Assembly (NCBI GenBank): GCA_026315105.1
Contig: CM048747.1
Coordinates: 281,547,654 to 281,611,653 of the forward strand
DNA from: Locusta migratoria
Lineage: Eukaryota > Arthropoda > Insecta > Orthoptera > Acrididae
DNA: 64,000 nt
Reading direction: 5' to 3'
A model generated the notes under the pieces. That model saw only the letters and a list, made by a program, of their open reading frames with translations, was not told the DNA's origin and searched no databases. Positions 10,836 to 20,814 of the stretch are shown one piece after another. How positions within the stretch are numbered: position 1 is the stretch's first letter; every line of letters begins with the position of its first letter. The translations under genes were made by a program, and so were the position numbers.

Positions 10836-12050
10836 TAGCAGTTATGTTAACACTCGAGGTCTCACTATGAACTACGGGCATCATAGGCCGGGTAATATTG
10901 ATAATAGTTGCTTACATAGGAAGTAATCCTCATGTTAAGGAGTTTATTAATTACTATCATTTTGCAACTAGAAGAAATAAATGGCATCCCTGACAAATTG
11001 AATATCTCGCGAGTCGCTTCTTGTACTCCCATCTTACCGAACTTATTCTAGCCTCACTCGTATGCTGAAGAAGAACCAACGACCTGTGTGACGTCTTCTG
11101 CAGTGGGGACACAACTATAGAAGACAACAGGTTAGTCTGAACTCTATGCTTTCCATAAAGTTTTGGACAGCAACTACGGAACCTCGTGCGCACTGTAGGG
11201 CGGTACAAAAGCACACTGCTACGCATCAACATCTGTAAGATTGTGGAGGCTTAGAGGATTTGTGAGAAGAAGTAGTAAGAAACTTTGTCTTCCGAAACTA
11301 ACTTCTCCATCCGCAAAATAAACCCAAAGGAAGTTTGTAAGATTATTTGTTCATTTATAGGTTTGTATCGTACAAGTCTTCAAAAAAAATCAGTAGTTTG
11401 CGAGGTGGTAGTACCCAACAAAACAAATTAAAAAAGTCCATAACTGCATACTTTCTGACTTATGCACACATGTTCGTAACGAGACTCAAGACGTTTGCTT
11501 GTGAATGTCCGCCTCTGTGATAGGCAAGGAAAAAATTTAGGGAACGTACTGTACTGCATGGACATGATGCCTCTTCTATCCGTCAACAGGGTTCGCCACT
11601 GTCGCCTACATGTCTCTCTGCACCTATGTGCTCTACATTGAACATCATTCGGAGCAACATGTTATCTAAATGTCTTGTGTGTGGCTTACTGTTCTGTGTG
11701 TGTTCTTGAGCAATACATTCATTGTAACGTTGTGTGTGTGTGTGTGTGTGTGTCGCTTCTTTGCTGTTATTGCGATGTCTGTACTGTCCTGTACTTGCAG
11801 GACCTTTTATTATGTCATCCACATTTTATCTACTTCACACGTGAGATGACGTACATGACTTTCTGTGACGGGTTAGCAAACGGACGTAGCCTGTGAGCCC
11901 GCGTTCTCTACTCGGAAAGATTTACAAATCGCTGAGTGGCATCCAATGTGTTTTCCGGCTTTTTCAGCGTCTTTGGGACACATGCTCTCTAGCATCCACC
12001 AAGATGAATAGTGAAAGTCATCAGTCCGTCCGCAAACTACAGATGTAGGA
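10836..12050. other. No recognisable gene (1.2 kb)
   Basis: Contains a 91-codon minus frame (10957-11232) and a (GT)n tract. No known motif. Confidence 0.4.
11730..11753. repeat. (GT)n microsatellite
   Basis: About 12 uninterrupted GT/TG dinucleotides. Confidence 0.9.
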
Positions 12051-12054
12051 TTTT

Positions 12055-12840
12055 TTGCTAAATTTACTGGAGGAAAACCCTACAACGAGCATGAGGCGAT
12101 TAGCTGCAGCAGAAGGCGTGAGTCATGCTCTTGTTTGTGGGGTACTACTGAACAGTCACAGTATCCATATCATGCTCAGTGCGTCCAGGCACTAGAGCCA
12201 GAAGACCACTTAGCAGATTGCGGTTCTGTCAATGGCTCTTGCAGAAATCCGTAGATCCACTTTTTGTCAGAGATTTTATTTACCGACGAATGGGGTTTAA
12301 CCAACACCCCCTAGAGACACAGCCTCACAACTGCCCGTGCCACGTCACACTGACCAGGCCGAGGCCGCCAGCTGAATGGCTGACCGCAGGGGCACAGTCA
12401 CCACCACCTAGAGAGAATGCCGCGGCGCTCTTATGCGACGTCATGCAGAGTAGGTTGCGCGCGCATAGCTGACTGGGTAGCCGCTGGGGCACGGCCCACT
12501 ATGCCGAAGCAGCGAGCCAGTCAGCTATGCGTGCGCAACCTACTCTGCATGACGTCGCATAAGAGCGCCGCGGCCTTCTCTCTAGGTGGTGGTGACTGTG
12601 CCCCTGCGGTCAGCCATTCAGCTGGCGGCCTCGGCCTGGTCAGTGTGACGTGGCACGGGCAGTTTGAGGCCTTGTCTCTAGGGGGTGTTGGTTTAACACT
12701 AGAGGGCGTTATGAACTTTCATAATCAGCATGTAGGGGCAGATGAAAATCGTTATGTAGATACAGAGAGAGAGGGGATCAACAACGACCCTCCATCAAAG
12801 TGTGGGCAGGCATTCTTGGTTATAGATTAATATGGCTATA
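12055..12840 (+). pseudogene. Tc/mariner-superfamily-like transposase relic, split by a MITE
   Basis: The left part (12055-12300) reads LLEENPTTSMRRLAAAEGVS, a helix-turn-helix-like segment, then LRFCQWLLQKSVDPLFVRDF and, after a frameshift, LFTDEWG. The DE of FTDE is the expected second catalytic acid region. The right part (12692-12840) continues LEGVMNFHNQHVGADENR and then, frameshifted, NDPPSKCGQA. The two parts are contiguous in one frame across a single copy of the 5-bp TSD that flanks the intervening MITE. The remainder of the transposase is missing. Exact family not certain; the motifs match DDE transposase relatives common in arthropods. Confidence 0.7.
12301..12691. mobile_element. 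391-bp palindromic MITE, TSD TTTAA
   Basis: Terminal inverted repeats begin CCAACACCCCCTAGAGACA and its complement. Complementarity continues almost unbroken for about 180 bp per arm, with a central region near 12475-12525 (GACTGGGTAGCC...). The direct repeat TTTAA lies at 12296-12300 and 12692-12696. GC-rich arms contrast with the AT-richer host. Frames at 12179-12472 and 12417-12830 run through it by chance. Unlike the other foldbacks it has no CTGANGA/GAAA module and its TSD is short, so it is a DNA-transposon type of element. Confidence 0.88.
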
Positions 12841-12939
12841 CATTTTCTAACAAAGATTAAATGAGACTCACCATCGTTAAGTTGTAGTTAGTGTCCTACC
12901 TGCCTTGGTGGTAGATGTGTCACATCAGCAAACACTACA

Positions 12940-13397
12940 TGTGGTGTCGCACAAGTCTGAAGTGCGCGCCACGTACTTTCGCTGTGCGCCGCCGTGCAAG
13001 CACGGCGCGGCGTTCTTACGACGTCAGCCACGAGCGCCCTCTGCTACAACTCCGCTCATGGCCACCACTGAACGACATCGTTCACTTGGGACTGAGATAG
13101 GAACCAGTTAACACTTCGGAATCAGATAGGCACCAGTGAAGACTTGGCTATCGGACAGGCACTAGGCAGGCCTCTAGCTCAACTATGTATCAACATTTTG
13201 CAGTACTGAACTATGTAGAAGTTAAGTATTACTAAGTCTTTATGAAATATATATCTCGTACTAATTTACTCTAGTGTTTCTAGTTTCTGCTGTCCCACTG
13301 GCTGCTCACCTCCGTACCAGCACAAGCGTGCATCCTTTATTCCTGTGTCAGTGTCTTTCTACTCGGCCACCGTCACCTACGACGGAAACGAGACACA
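12940..13397 (+). repeat. LTR-like sequence, forward copy
   Basis: 458 bp starting TGTGGTGTCGC and ending AACGAGACACA, with TG...CA termini. It is followed at 13398-13425 by AAAAGCGGCGACGAGGCTGG, reminiscent of the start of Ty3/gypsy internal regions. A near-identical copy in opposite orientation lies at 13954-14399. No matching 5-bp TSD was found around this copy. Solo-LTR identity is inferred. Confidence 0.5.
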
Positions 13398-13479
13398 AAA
13401 GCGGCGACGAGGCTGGCACACAAAATATTTCATACAAGATTTATTGTTGGAACACTACATACAATATACCTGTAATGAT

Positions 13480-13945
13480 AACATTTACAGATGAAGCGGT
13501 GGTGTATCGGATGGTATCGTCGTTAACTGAATGTAATAACATACATGATGACTTGCACAAAAATTTTATTTGGTGTGAAGAATGGCAGCTAGCTCTAAAC
13601 TTAGAAAAATGTGATGCACACGAGTAGAAAAAACAATGCCATAATACAGCATTAGCACTGAGCTTCTTGATGCAGTCGGGTCGTTCAAATATCTACGCGT
13701 AACCTTGCACAGCGATATGAAATGGAACGAACATGTAAGGACAGCTGTGAGTAAGACGGACATCAGACTTCGGTTTCTTGGGAGAATTTTGGGAATATGA
13801 ACTTCATCTGTAAATGAGACCGCGTATAAAACGCTTGTACCACCACGTTATGAGTATTGCTCAAGTGTTTCGGACCCGCAGCAGATCAGTTTAAAGGAAG
13901 GCATAGAAGCAGTTCAGAGGCATGTAGCTACGTTCGTTACTGGTA
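13480..13945 (+). mobile_element. CR1-like LINE fragment (RT C-terminal part)
   Basis: Forward frames give TFTDEAVVYRMVSSL (an altered FADD block), WCEEWQLALNLEKCDAH, then after frameshifts SFKYLRVTLHSDMKWNEHV, KADIRLRFLGRIL and EYCSSVWDPQQISLKEGIE. These blocks are in the order expected for CR1-like RT. Sandwiched between the two LTR-like copies; both ends truncated. Confidence 0.8.
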
Positions 13946-13953
13946 GGTTTTTT

Positions 13954-14399
13954 GTGTCTTGTTTCCGTCGTAGGTGTCGGTGGCCGAGTAGAAAAGTACC
14001 GACACAGGAATAAAGGAAGCACGCTTGTGCAGGTACGGACGTGAGCAGCCAGTGGGACAGCAGAAACTAGAAACACTAGAGTAAATTAGAACGAGATATA
14101 TATTGCACAGAATTTATAAAATATTTAACTTTTACATAGTTCAGTACGGCAGAATGCTGATACATAGTTGAGCTAGAGGCCTGCCTAGTGCATGTCCGAT
14201 AATCACGTCTTCACTGGTGCCTATCTGATTCCGAAGTGTTAACTGGCTCCTATCTCAATCCCAAGTGAACGATGCCGTTCAGTGGTGGCCACGAGCGGGG
14301 GGCGCTCGTGGCTGACGTCGTAAGAACGCCGCGCCGTGCGTGCATGGCGGCGCGCGGCGAAAGTAGGTGGCGCGCACTTTAGACTTGAGCGACACCACA
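13954..14399 (-). repeat. LTR-like sequence, reverse copy
   Basis: 446 bp, inverted counterpart of 12940-13397 with scattered substitutions and small indels (for example GTGAACGATGCCGTTCAGTGG versus its partner; core GTGAACGATGCCGTTCAG). Together they make a 450-bp inverted repeat with a 556-bp spacer. Confidence 0.5.
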
Positions 14400-14689
14400 A
14401 AATGGAAATCCCAATTATACTAATTATTATTTAGAGTCGTGTAATTATATATTATTTTGGCATATGATATCAAATCAACAAAAAATTAGAGTCATCAGCA
14501 AAGACGATTGGTTATGGTATTGCTTAATGAGTTGGCGTGTGTAGAAGTTTGTTGGATGCTTCAGAATTGTGCGACACGCCACGCATTTTACGGCGGATAG
14601 CAGAGTATATATGTAGATGTACTTAAGTACATAGTATCGAATTATTCTGAAACATCCATATTACTGGGGCTGGAACTTATAATAAAGGC

Positions 14690-15990
14690 AACCATTTATT
14701 TACAACCGATACAAAAAGTTTTCCATGTTTGCACCTGTTACTGTCCTTCAACGTAGTCACCAGCGTTCCGTAGAACCCGCTGCCAGCGATGTGGTAAGCG
14801 TAGTATACCATTAGCAGAGCATCTTCTATTGATGGTGCGAATGGAGCGGTGTACTTCCTGTCGGAGCAGATCTGAAGGCGAATCCCAAGAAGTGGTTCCT
14901 TCATCTTCGGAACCAAATTCACAAGGACTTTACCCCAGGGAGTATGGTGGACGTACAGTGCTTCCCAATTCCATAGGCCGCGCATTGTCGTCCAAAATGG
15001 TGGGTGAGTTGCGCAGAAAGTTTTGCAGCTTCTTTCGCAAAGTTGGTCGCAGGTGATGCTCCAAAAAGTAATACTGTGCATTGACGGTCTGTCGTGGAGG
15101 AACGGAATGCGTTAGGATAACACCATCACAGTCGTAGAAGAGAATCATTATAACTTTCACCATGCTGGGGCTCTGACGCAATTTTTCGGGGAATCATTGG
15201 ATTGGCGTTTCAGTTTTGGCTCTTACCATGTGGCATATGGCCGGCCGCGGTGGCCGAGGGGACTGAGGCGCTTCAGTCACGGTCTGCACGACCACTACGG
15301 TCGGGGGTTCGATTCCCCCCTCGGGCATGGATATTTGCGCCGTCCTTAGTATACGGTAGTTGATAAGTAGTTTGTAAGTTTAGGGACTGATGACCCCGTA
15401 GTTAAGTCCCATAAGCTTAACAAACATTTGAACATTTGTAGCATATGTCTCCTCCAGTGTTACAATACAGCGTACGAAAGCCTCTCCTTCGGGCGCATAG
15501 CGCTTCAAGTGCATCTTAGCAGAGTCGTAACGCATTCATTTCTGAATTTCTGTCAATTCGTATGGAACCCATCGTTATGCAATTTTCCCAATGGCCAGAC
15601 ATTCCAGGATGCGAAGCACAGTCGTATGCGCTTATCCAGTTCCGTGAGCGAGCTCACGAATCGTCTGACGTCGATCACTGTCCTCTAACGCGGCGACAGT
15701 ATGCACTTCTTCAGCGACACTAATACGACCTGCTCGATACATGTCTGCCACAGTTTGCCGATCTTCCTTGAAGGCTTTTACCCAAAGTGCCGCTGTTCTG
15801 TAGGGCAATGCCGATTCCCCGCACGCTTCTTGAAGACCTTGTTGACACATTCAATCTTGCTCGAACTCCGTTGTTCCTGTTTCGAAAACGTAGTGACACC
15901 ATTACGTTAGAACGCTCGCTCACAAGTGACTGTTTTCCCTCGATTGTGCGCACGTTAGAGACGTGGGACGACCGAGTCCTTTTGCTCGGA
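14690..15990 (-). pseudogene. Mariner-like transposase relic, split by a SINE
   Basis: Minus-strand reading, N to C: ALPYRTAALWVKAFKEDRQT (DNA-binding region), SDRRQTIRELAHGTG, then beyond the SINE EPKLKRQSND, YDCDGVILTHSVPPRQTVNA, FLEHHLRPTLRKKLQNF, ILDDNARPMELG and VRPPYSLG. The block ILDDNARP corresponds to the HDNARPH segment with the second catalytic aspartate, the histidines being altered; PPYSLG corresponds to the PPYSPDL segment. Several frameshifts. A SINE-A copy occupies 15240-15437. Confidence 0.85.
15240..15437 (+). mobile_element. SINE-A, full length
   Basis: GCCGGCCGCGGTGGCCGAGG head, GGGGGTTCGATTCCCCCC T-arm. Flanks GTGGCATATG (15230-15239) and GTAGCATATG (15438-15447) match 9 of 10 and form the TSD. 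Inserted in the mariner relic. Confidence 0.92.
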
Positions 15991-16055
15991 GGTAAGGTAG
16001 GTATGTCGAAAACTTGTGCTATCAGCGACAACAGTAGATTCCATTACATAATGTC
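15990..16055 (+). repeat. Left half of a dispersed ~95-bp repeat, target of the RTE insertion
   Basis: GGTAGGTATGTCGAAAACTTG and onward (20-base core GTAGGTATGTCGAAAACTTG) recurs almost unchanged at 22005-22085. The right half resumes at 18994 (AATGTCTCAACAGCAGTG), so the RTE element split this repeat. Confidence 0.8.
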
Positions 16056-18993
16056 CCCCATTCGGATCTCCGGGCGGGGACTACTCAGGAGGATGTGATC
16101 ATCAGGAAAGACAATACTGGCATTCTACGGGTCGGAGCGTGTAAAGTTAGATCCCTTAATCGAGTAGGAAAATTAGAAAATTTAAAAAGGGAAATAGATA
16201 GGTTGAAGTTAGATACAGTGGGGATTAGTGAAATTCGGTGGCAGGATGAACAGGATTTCTGGTCAGGTGAGTACAGGATTATAAATACAAAATCAGTTTG
16301 GGGTATCACAGGAGTAGGACTGATAATGAATAAGAAAATAGGAATGCGGGTAAACTACTATGAGCAGCACAGTGATCGTATTATCATTGTCAAGATAGAT
16401 ACGAAGCCAACACCGACAACAGTAGTACAGGTTTATATGCCAACTAGCTCTGCCGATGATGAGGAAATCGAAGAAATATATGAGGAACTAAATGAAATTA
16501 TTCAGACAATTAAGGGAGAGGAAAACTTAATTGTTATGGGAGACTGGAATTCGTTAGTAGGACAAGGAAGGGAAGGGAAGATAGTAGGTGAATATGGTCT
16601 GGGCAAAAGGAATGAAACAGGAAGCCGCCTGGTAGAATTTTGCGCAGAACATAATTTAGTTATAACAAACACCTGGTTCAAGAATCACAAAAGAAGGTTG
16701 TATACGTGGAAGAGATCAGGAGACACCGGGAGATACAAGATAGATTTTATAATGGTAAGACATAGATTTCGGAACCAGGTTTTACAGTATAAGACATATC
16801 CAGGGGCAGATATAGACTCTGACCATAACTTGTTGGTTATGAATTGTAGGCTGAAACTGAAGAAACTACAAAAAGGTAGGAAAATAAGGAGATGCGACCT
16901 GGATAAATTGGAGGAACCTGAGGTTCTTAAGATTTTCAGAGGGAGCTTTAGGCAACAATTGACAGAAACAGGGGAAAATAATACAGTAGAGAAGGAATGG
17001 GTAAAATTGAGAGATGAAATAGTGAAGGTAGCAGAGGACAAAGTAGGTAGGAAGGCAAGACCTACAAAAACTCCTTGGATATCACAGGAGATACTAATTT
17101 TAATCGATGAAAGGAGAAAATATAAAAATGCAGCAAATGAATCAGGAAAAATGGAGTACAGACGACTAAGAAATGAGATTGACAGGAAGTGCAAAATGGC
17201 TAAGCAGGAGTGGTCAGAAGGCAAAAGCAAGGATGTAAAAGAATATATAAATAGGGGAAAAATAGATACAGCCTACAGGAAAATAAAAGAAAAATTTGGA
17301 GATAAGAAAAACAGCTCTATAAATATCAAGGACACTGATGGAAAACCAGTTCTCAGCATGGAAGGGAAAGCTGAAAGGTGGAAAGAGTATATAGAGGGGC
17401 TCTACAAAGGAAATGAACTTCGAGACAATATTGTAGGAAGGGAAGAGGATGTAGATGAAGATGAAATAGGAGATACTGTACTGAGAGAAGAATTTGACAG
17501 AGCTCTGAAAGACCTAAGTCGAAAGAAGGCCCTTGGAGTAGATGATATTCCCTCAGAGGTACTGAAGTCTCTGGGAGAACCAGCCATGACAAACCTGTTT
17601 CACCTGGTGTGTAAGATGTATGAGACAGGCGAAGTACCCTCAGACTTTAAGAAAAATGTTATAATCCCCATTCCAAAGAAAGCAGGTGCAGACAGGTGTG
17701 AAAACTACAGAACCATCAGTTTAATAAGTCATGGTTGCAAAATATTAACACGAAGTATATACAGATGGATGGAAAAGCTGGTAGAAGCCGACCTCGGGGA
17801 AGATCAGTTTGGGTTCAGGAGAAATGTAGGAACACGGGAGGCAATACTCACTTTACGGCTTATACTAGAAGATAGATTAAGAAAAGGCAAACCTACATTT
17901 CTAGATTATGTAGATTTGGAGAAGGCTTTTGACAGTGTTGATTGGAATAAACTCTTTCAAGTTCTGAAGCAAGCAGGAGTAAAATACAGGGAGCATAAGT
18001 TTATTTACAACTTGTACAAAAACCAGACAGTGGTTGTCAGAGTTGAAGGGCATGAAAGGGATACTATGGTTGGAAAGGGAGTAAGACAGGGTTGTAGCCT
18101 TCCTCCAATGGTATTCAATTTGTACATTGAGCAAGCCATAAAGGAAAGCAAGGAGAAATTTGGACAAGGAATTAAAGTTCAGGGTGAAGAATTAAAAACA
18201 TTGCGTTTTGCCGATGACATAGTAATTCTGTCGGATACAGCAAAGAACCTGGAAGAGCAGTTGAACGGAATGGACAGTGTGCTGAAAGGTGCATATAAGA
18301 TGAACATTAACAAGAGCAAAACTAGGCTAATGGAGTGCAGTGTAAGAAAATCAGGTGTTGCTGAAGGCATTAGATTGGGAAACGAAGCAATAAAGGAGAT
18401 AGATGAGTTTTGTTACTTGGGTAGTAAAATGACAAATGATGGTCGCAGTACAGTGGATATAAAATGCAGAATGACAATCGGTAGAAAGGCGTTCTTGAAA
18501 AAGAGAAATTTGTTAACATCGAATATTGATTTAATCCTAAGAAAGTCATTTTTGAAGGCATTTGTATGGTGTGTTGCCTTGTATGGGAGTGAGACATGGA
18601 CGATAAACAGTGCGGACAGGAACAGGATTGAGGCTTTTGAAATATGGTGCTACAGAAGAATGCTGAAGATTAGGTGGGTGGATCGCGTAACTAATGAGGA
18701 GGTACTGAACAGAATTGGGGAGAAAAGAAATTTTTGGCATACCTTGACTAAAAGAAGGGATAGATTGGCAGGACACATTCTTAGACATCAAGGAATTGTG
18801 AATTTAGCGTTGGAGGGAAGTGTGTGGGGTAAAAATCGCAGAGGTAGACCAAGAGATGGATACAGTAAGCAGATTCAGACAGATGTGGGTTGCCGTTCTT
18901 ATGTGGAGATGAAGAGGCTTGCTCAGGATAGAGTTGGTTGGAGAGCTGCATCAAACCAGTCTCCGGACTGAAGACCACAACAACAACAACAAC
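16056..18993 (+). mobile_element. RTE-type LINE, 5'-truncated, with empty-site paralogue
   Basis: 2.94-kb insertion. The left junction is defined by comparison with the uninterrupted repeat at 22000-22090; the 6-bp direct repeat AATGTC occurs at 16050-16055 and 18994-18999. The 3' end is GAAGACCACAACAACAACAAC, an (AAC)n tail typical of RTE elements (core ACCACAACAACAACAACAAC). The body is one long ORF. The second copy at 56.3-59.4 kb has more 5' sequence (from about 56262), which shows this copy is 5'-truncated. Confidence 0.92.
16095..18971 (+). CDS. RTE-type ORF2: endonuclease + reverse transcriptase, open for 958 codons
   Basis: Apurinic-type endonuclease at about residues 10-250: GACKVRSLN, ISEIRW (E near 46), VMGDWNSLVG and DSDHN (H near 244). 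RT at about 500-760: NYRTISLISHGCKIL, GEDQFGFRRN, DLEKAFDSVDW, GVRQGCSLPPMVFNLY and FADDIVIL (ADD near 705-707). The C-terminal region has ALYGSETWTI, RRMLKIRWVDRVTNEEVL and HILRH, as in other RTE proteins. The frame is open upstream of 16095 to the truncation point near 16056, and codon 16095 is GTG, so the genuine start is lost; the first in-frame ATG lies well inside the endonuclease. No internal stop. Some substitutions at normally invariant places (GACKVRS instead of GAWNVRS-like, RTISLI instead of RPISLL-like, SLPP for SLSP) suggest the protein may be inactive. Confidence 0.93.
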   Translation: MIIRKDNTGILRVGACKVRSLNRVGKLENLKREIDRLKLDTVGISEIRWQDEQDFWSGEYRIINTKSVWGITGVGLIMNKKIGMRVNYYEQHSDRIIIVKIDTKPTPTTVVQVYMPTSSADDEEIEEIYEELNEIIQTIKGEENLIVMGDWNSLVGQGREGKIVGEYGLGKRNETGSRLVEFCAEHNLVITNTWFKNHKRRLYTWKRSGDTGRYKIDFIMVRHRFRNQVLQYKTYPGADIDSDHNLLVMNCRLKLKKLQKGRKIRRCDLDKLEEPEVLKIFRGSFRQQLTETGENNTVEKEWVKLRDEIVKVAEDKVGRKARPTKTPWISQEILILIDERRKYKNAANESGKMEYRRLRNEIDRKCKMAKQEWSEGKSKDVKEYINRGKIDTAYRKIKEKFGDKKNSSINIKDTDGKPVLSMEGKAERWKEYIEGLYKGNELRDNIVGREEDVDEDEIGDTVLREEFDRALKDLSRKKALGVDDIPSEVLKSLGEPAMTNLFHLVCKMYETGEVPSDFKKNVIIPIPKKAGADRCENYRTISLISHGCKILTRSIYRWMEKLVEADLGEDQFGFRRNVGTREAILTLRLILEDRLRKGKPTFLDYVDLEKAFDSVDWNKLFQVLKQAGVKYREHKFIYNLYKNQTVVVRVEGHERDTMVGKGVRQGCSLPPMVFNLYIEQAIKESKEKFGQGIKVQGEELKTLRFADDIVILSDTAKNLEEQLNGMDSVLKGAYKMNINKSKTRLMECSVRKSGVAEGIRLGNEAIKEIDEFCYLGSKMTNDGRSTVDIKCRMTIGRKAFLKKRNLLTSNIDLILRKSFLKAFVWCVALYGSETWTINSADRNRIEAFEIWCYRRMLKIRWVDRVTNEEVLNRIGEKRNFWHTLTKRRDRLAGHILRHQGIVNLALEGSVWGKNRRGRPRDGYSKQIQTDVGCRSYVEMKRLAQDRVGWRAASNQSPD

Positions 18994-19199
18994 AATGTCT
19001 CAACAGCAGTGTTGCCTCTATTCAAGCTCCATCCCTCGTAGTATGTGGTATTATTTATTTATTCGTGTCATAACATCCAACTTCAGTGCACATTGATACA
19101 TGGATACATATATATGCATAATGACTATTAGCTGAAGTTACAACTAGATTACATATTATAATTAATAATTTGCATTGGTTTACACTTAGAAGTAAAAGA

Positions 19200-20005
19200 A
19201 ATGATAAACAAGCCTAGCAAGGAAAATAATATTAGACAAAGATGACAGTTTAGGAGACTTCACCACGAAGTTGGCAGTCGCAAAAGCTTCGGAGCTTGCG
19301 GACATCAGAGCATCAGTGGTACACCTTGATTGACATAGTGCACACTGATATAAGTGGACTGTAGTCTACTCAACTCCGCAGTCACAAAGGGCTGATGGAG
19401 TAGGGTAACCCCATTTCTGCAGGTCGTCTCTGGATCTTGCGACAGCAGTTATGAGCCGATTCAGGGTTCTCCATACAGGCCATTCCTCGGTGAAACCAGC
19501 AGATAGATTTTCTGATGGTTCCAATACTCTGAGAAGTTTCAGCTATCAGTCGATCTGTTTTAAAATTCTTTATTGGCAAATCATGATTTCGGCCAGTAAC
19601 TGGCCATTATCAATGCATGTGTTTAACTGTAGATGTTATTAATAATTTATAATGGACAGTTACTGACGAAATCATGATTTGCCAATAAAGAATTTTAAAA
19701 AAGATCTACCGATAGCTGAAAATTCTAAGTGTATTGGAAACATATCACAGTCGTGGAGCGCAAACCATGGAAAGTAACTTGATTTTCTGATGGTGGCATC
19801 CAGTGATGTTGGGACCTCTTGTTACGATGTTAGCTGAGAACACATCTGTTCAGTGGACATACTTGTTGTCCGCATAAAGCTCTTTCTGGACTTCAAACAT
19901 GGGGGAGGAGGATTGTGGCCATATAGCGGGTACTTGTCAGAGGTGGATATCTCGAGCCTTTCTCTACGTGCGGCTACCTGACGTCTAATGTCTGGAGGGC
20001 AATAC
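19200..20005 (-). pseudogene. LINE ORF2 C-terminal fragment, split by a foldback
   Basis: Minus strand: LEISTSDKYPLYGHNPPPPC, then VPTSLDATIRKS, the foldback, then frames giving FTEEWPVWRTLNRLITAVAR, LQKWGYPTPSALCDCGVE and VHLYQCALC. The WxTLNRLxT...KWG...CDCG...H...C order is the C-terminal cysteine-rich region of a group of arthropod non-LTR elements. The same layout is seen at 30571-30912. Multiple frameshifts and stops. Confidence 0.65.
19520..19780. mobile_element. Foldback element with 14-bp TSD and hammerhead-like core
   Basis: Inverted arms run from about 19520-19602 and 19652-19748 (GGTTCCAATAC... against ...GTATTGGAAAC), with an unpaired tail to 19780. The 14-bp direct repeat GATTTTCTGATGGT lies at 19506-19519 and 19781-19794 and interrupts a LINE fragment. 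The left arm, read on the minus strand, gives TTGATAA then TGGCC...GGCC then GAAA; the right arm ends in GACGAAATCATGATTTGCC. AATAAA follows each core. Confidence 0.82.
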
Positions 20006-20029
20006 CGGCTAGTTGGTACAGTTTCTCCC

Positions 20030-20690
20030 ATGACACGTAGTACGATGTGGTGCAGTTGCGTCAATGCAGGCGCTGATTCCCGAATCCGTTAGATGATACA
20101 GATGGCGAATGCTGTGTTTGGATTCATTATTACACGCCTGTTCAACCTGTTGAGTAGTTCTGCAAGAGTTGAGTGTTGACGAGCCGCGCGTCATTTGTTC
20201 CATTATACCCCACAAGTGCTGGATTGAGGTCAAGTTTGGAGATAGTGTTCGCCAGCGGCGTTGCTGCACATCTAGCACAGCACGTTTTCATGCGTACTGT
20301 TGGAACAACACGTCAACTTCCTGTTGCAAGAATGCGAAAAGAACAGATCTTACAACATACTGCAGTACTGAGCGTCCATCCACAAACACGAAAGATGAAC
20401 GAGAGTTGTAGCTGATCGCACCCCGTACTATAAGGGCTAGGGTAGGGCTAATCTTTTTTGGACGAGTGCACTCTACGAGACAGCGTTCACCAGCTGTCCG
20501 TCGTGCGTGCAAATATTAATGACTTGCGTGCAGGCAGAATCTGCTTTTATCGCTGAGAATCGCGGCCCGCTTTTCCACCTGCCAAATGATCCTCTGGCGG
20601 AACCGGCCGATGCACGTCGATGCTGTGGCCTGACTGAAACACGAACCAGAATGGGAATACCATATATATAATGAAAAAACCGGGGATATT
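20030..20690 (-). pseudogene. Tc1-like transposase relic (C-terminal two thirds)
   Basis: Minus-strand segments in order: ILSDKSRFCLHAS (second catalytic region, with K replacing the usual E of DESRF), RRTAGERCLVEC, LALIVRGAISYNSRSSFVFV, then LPFLQQEVDVLFQQ. Then LSPNLTSIQHLWGIM (the N-x-x-x-I-E-HxW region, with Q for E) and a decayed tail ACIDATAPH. Loss of both catalytic acids and frameshifts show it is dead. Confidence 0.85.
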
Positions 20691-20814
20691 ACAAACACTC
20701 TTTATGTGAAATAAAATTTTTTAGTTTTTCTAAAAAGGATAATTGTCGCTTCTTCGGACCTTCTTAAGGTTATTCATACTTGGACCTGATGTTACCACAG
20801 TTTTGAGAACATCG

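Noticed and set aside
12179..12830. Frames of 97 and 137 codons
   Set aside because: Both cross from transposase relic into the palindromic MITE.
12940..13425. Complete LTR retrotransposon
   Set aside because: No gag, protease or integrase sequence is present and the second LTR-like copy is inverted.
16685..17230. 181-codon antisense frame and other minus frames between 16.0 and 19.0 kb
   Set aside because: Shadows of the RTE ORF on the other strand.
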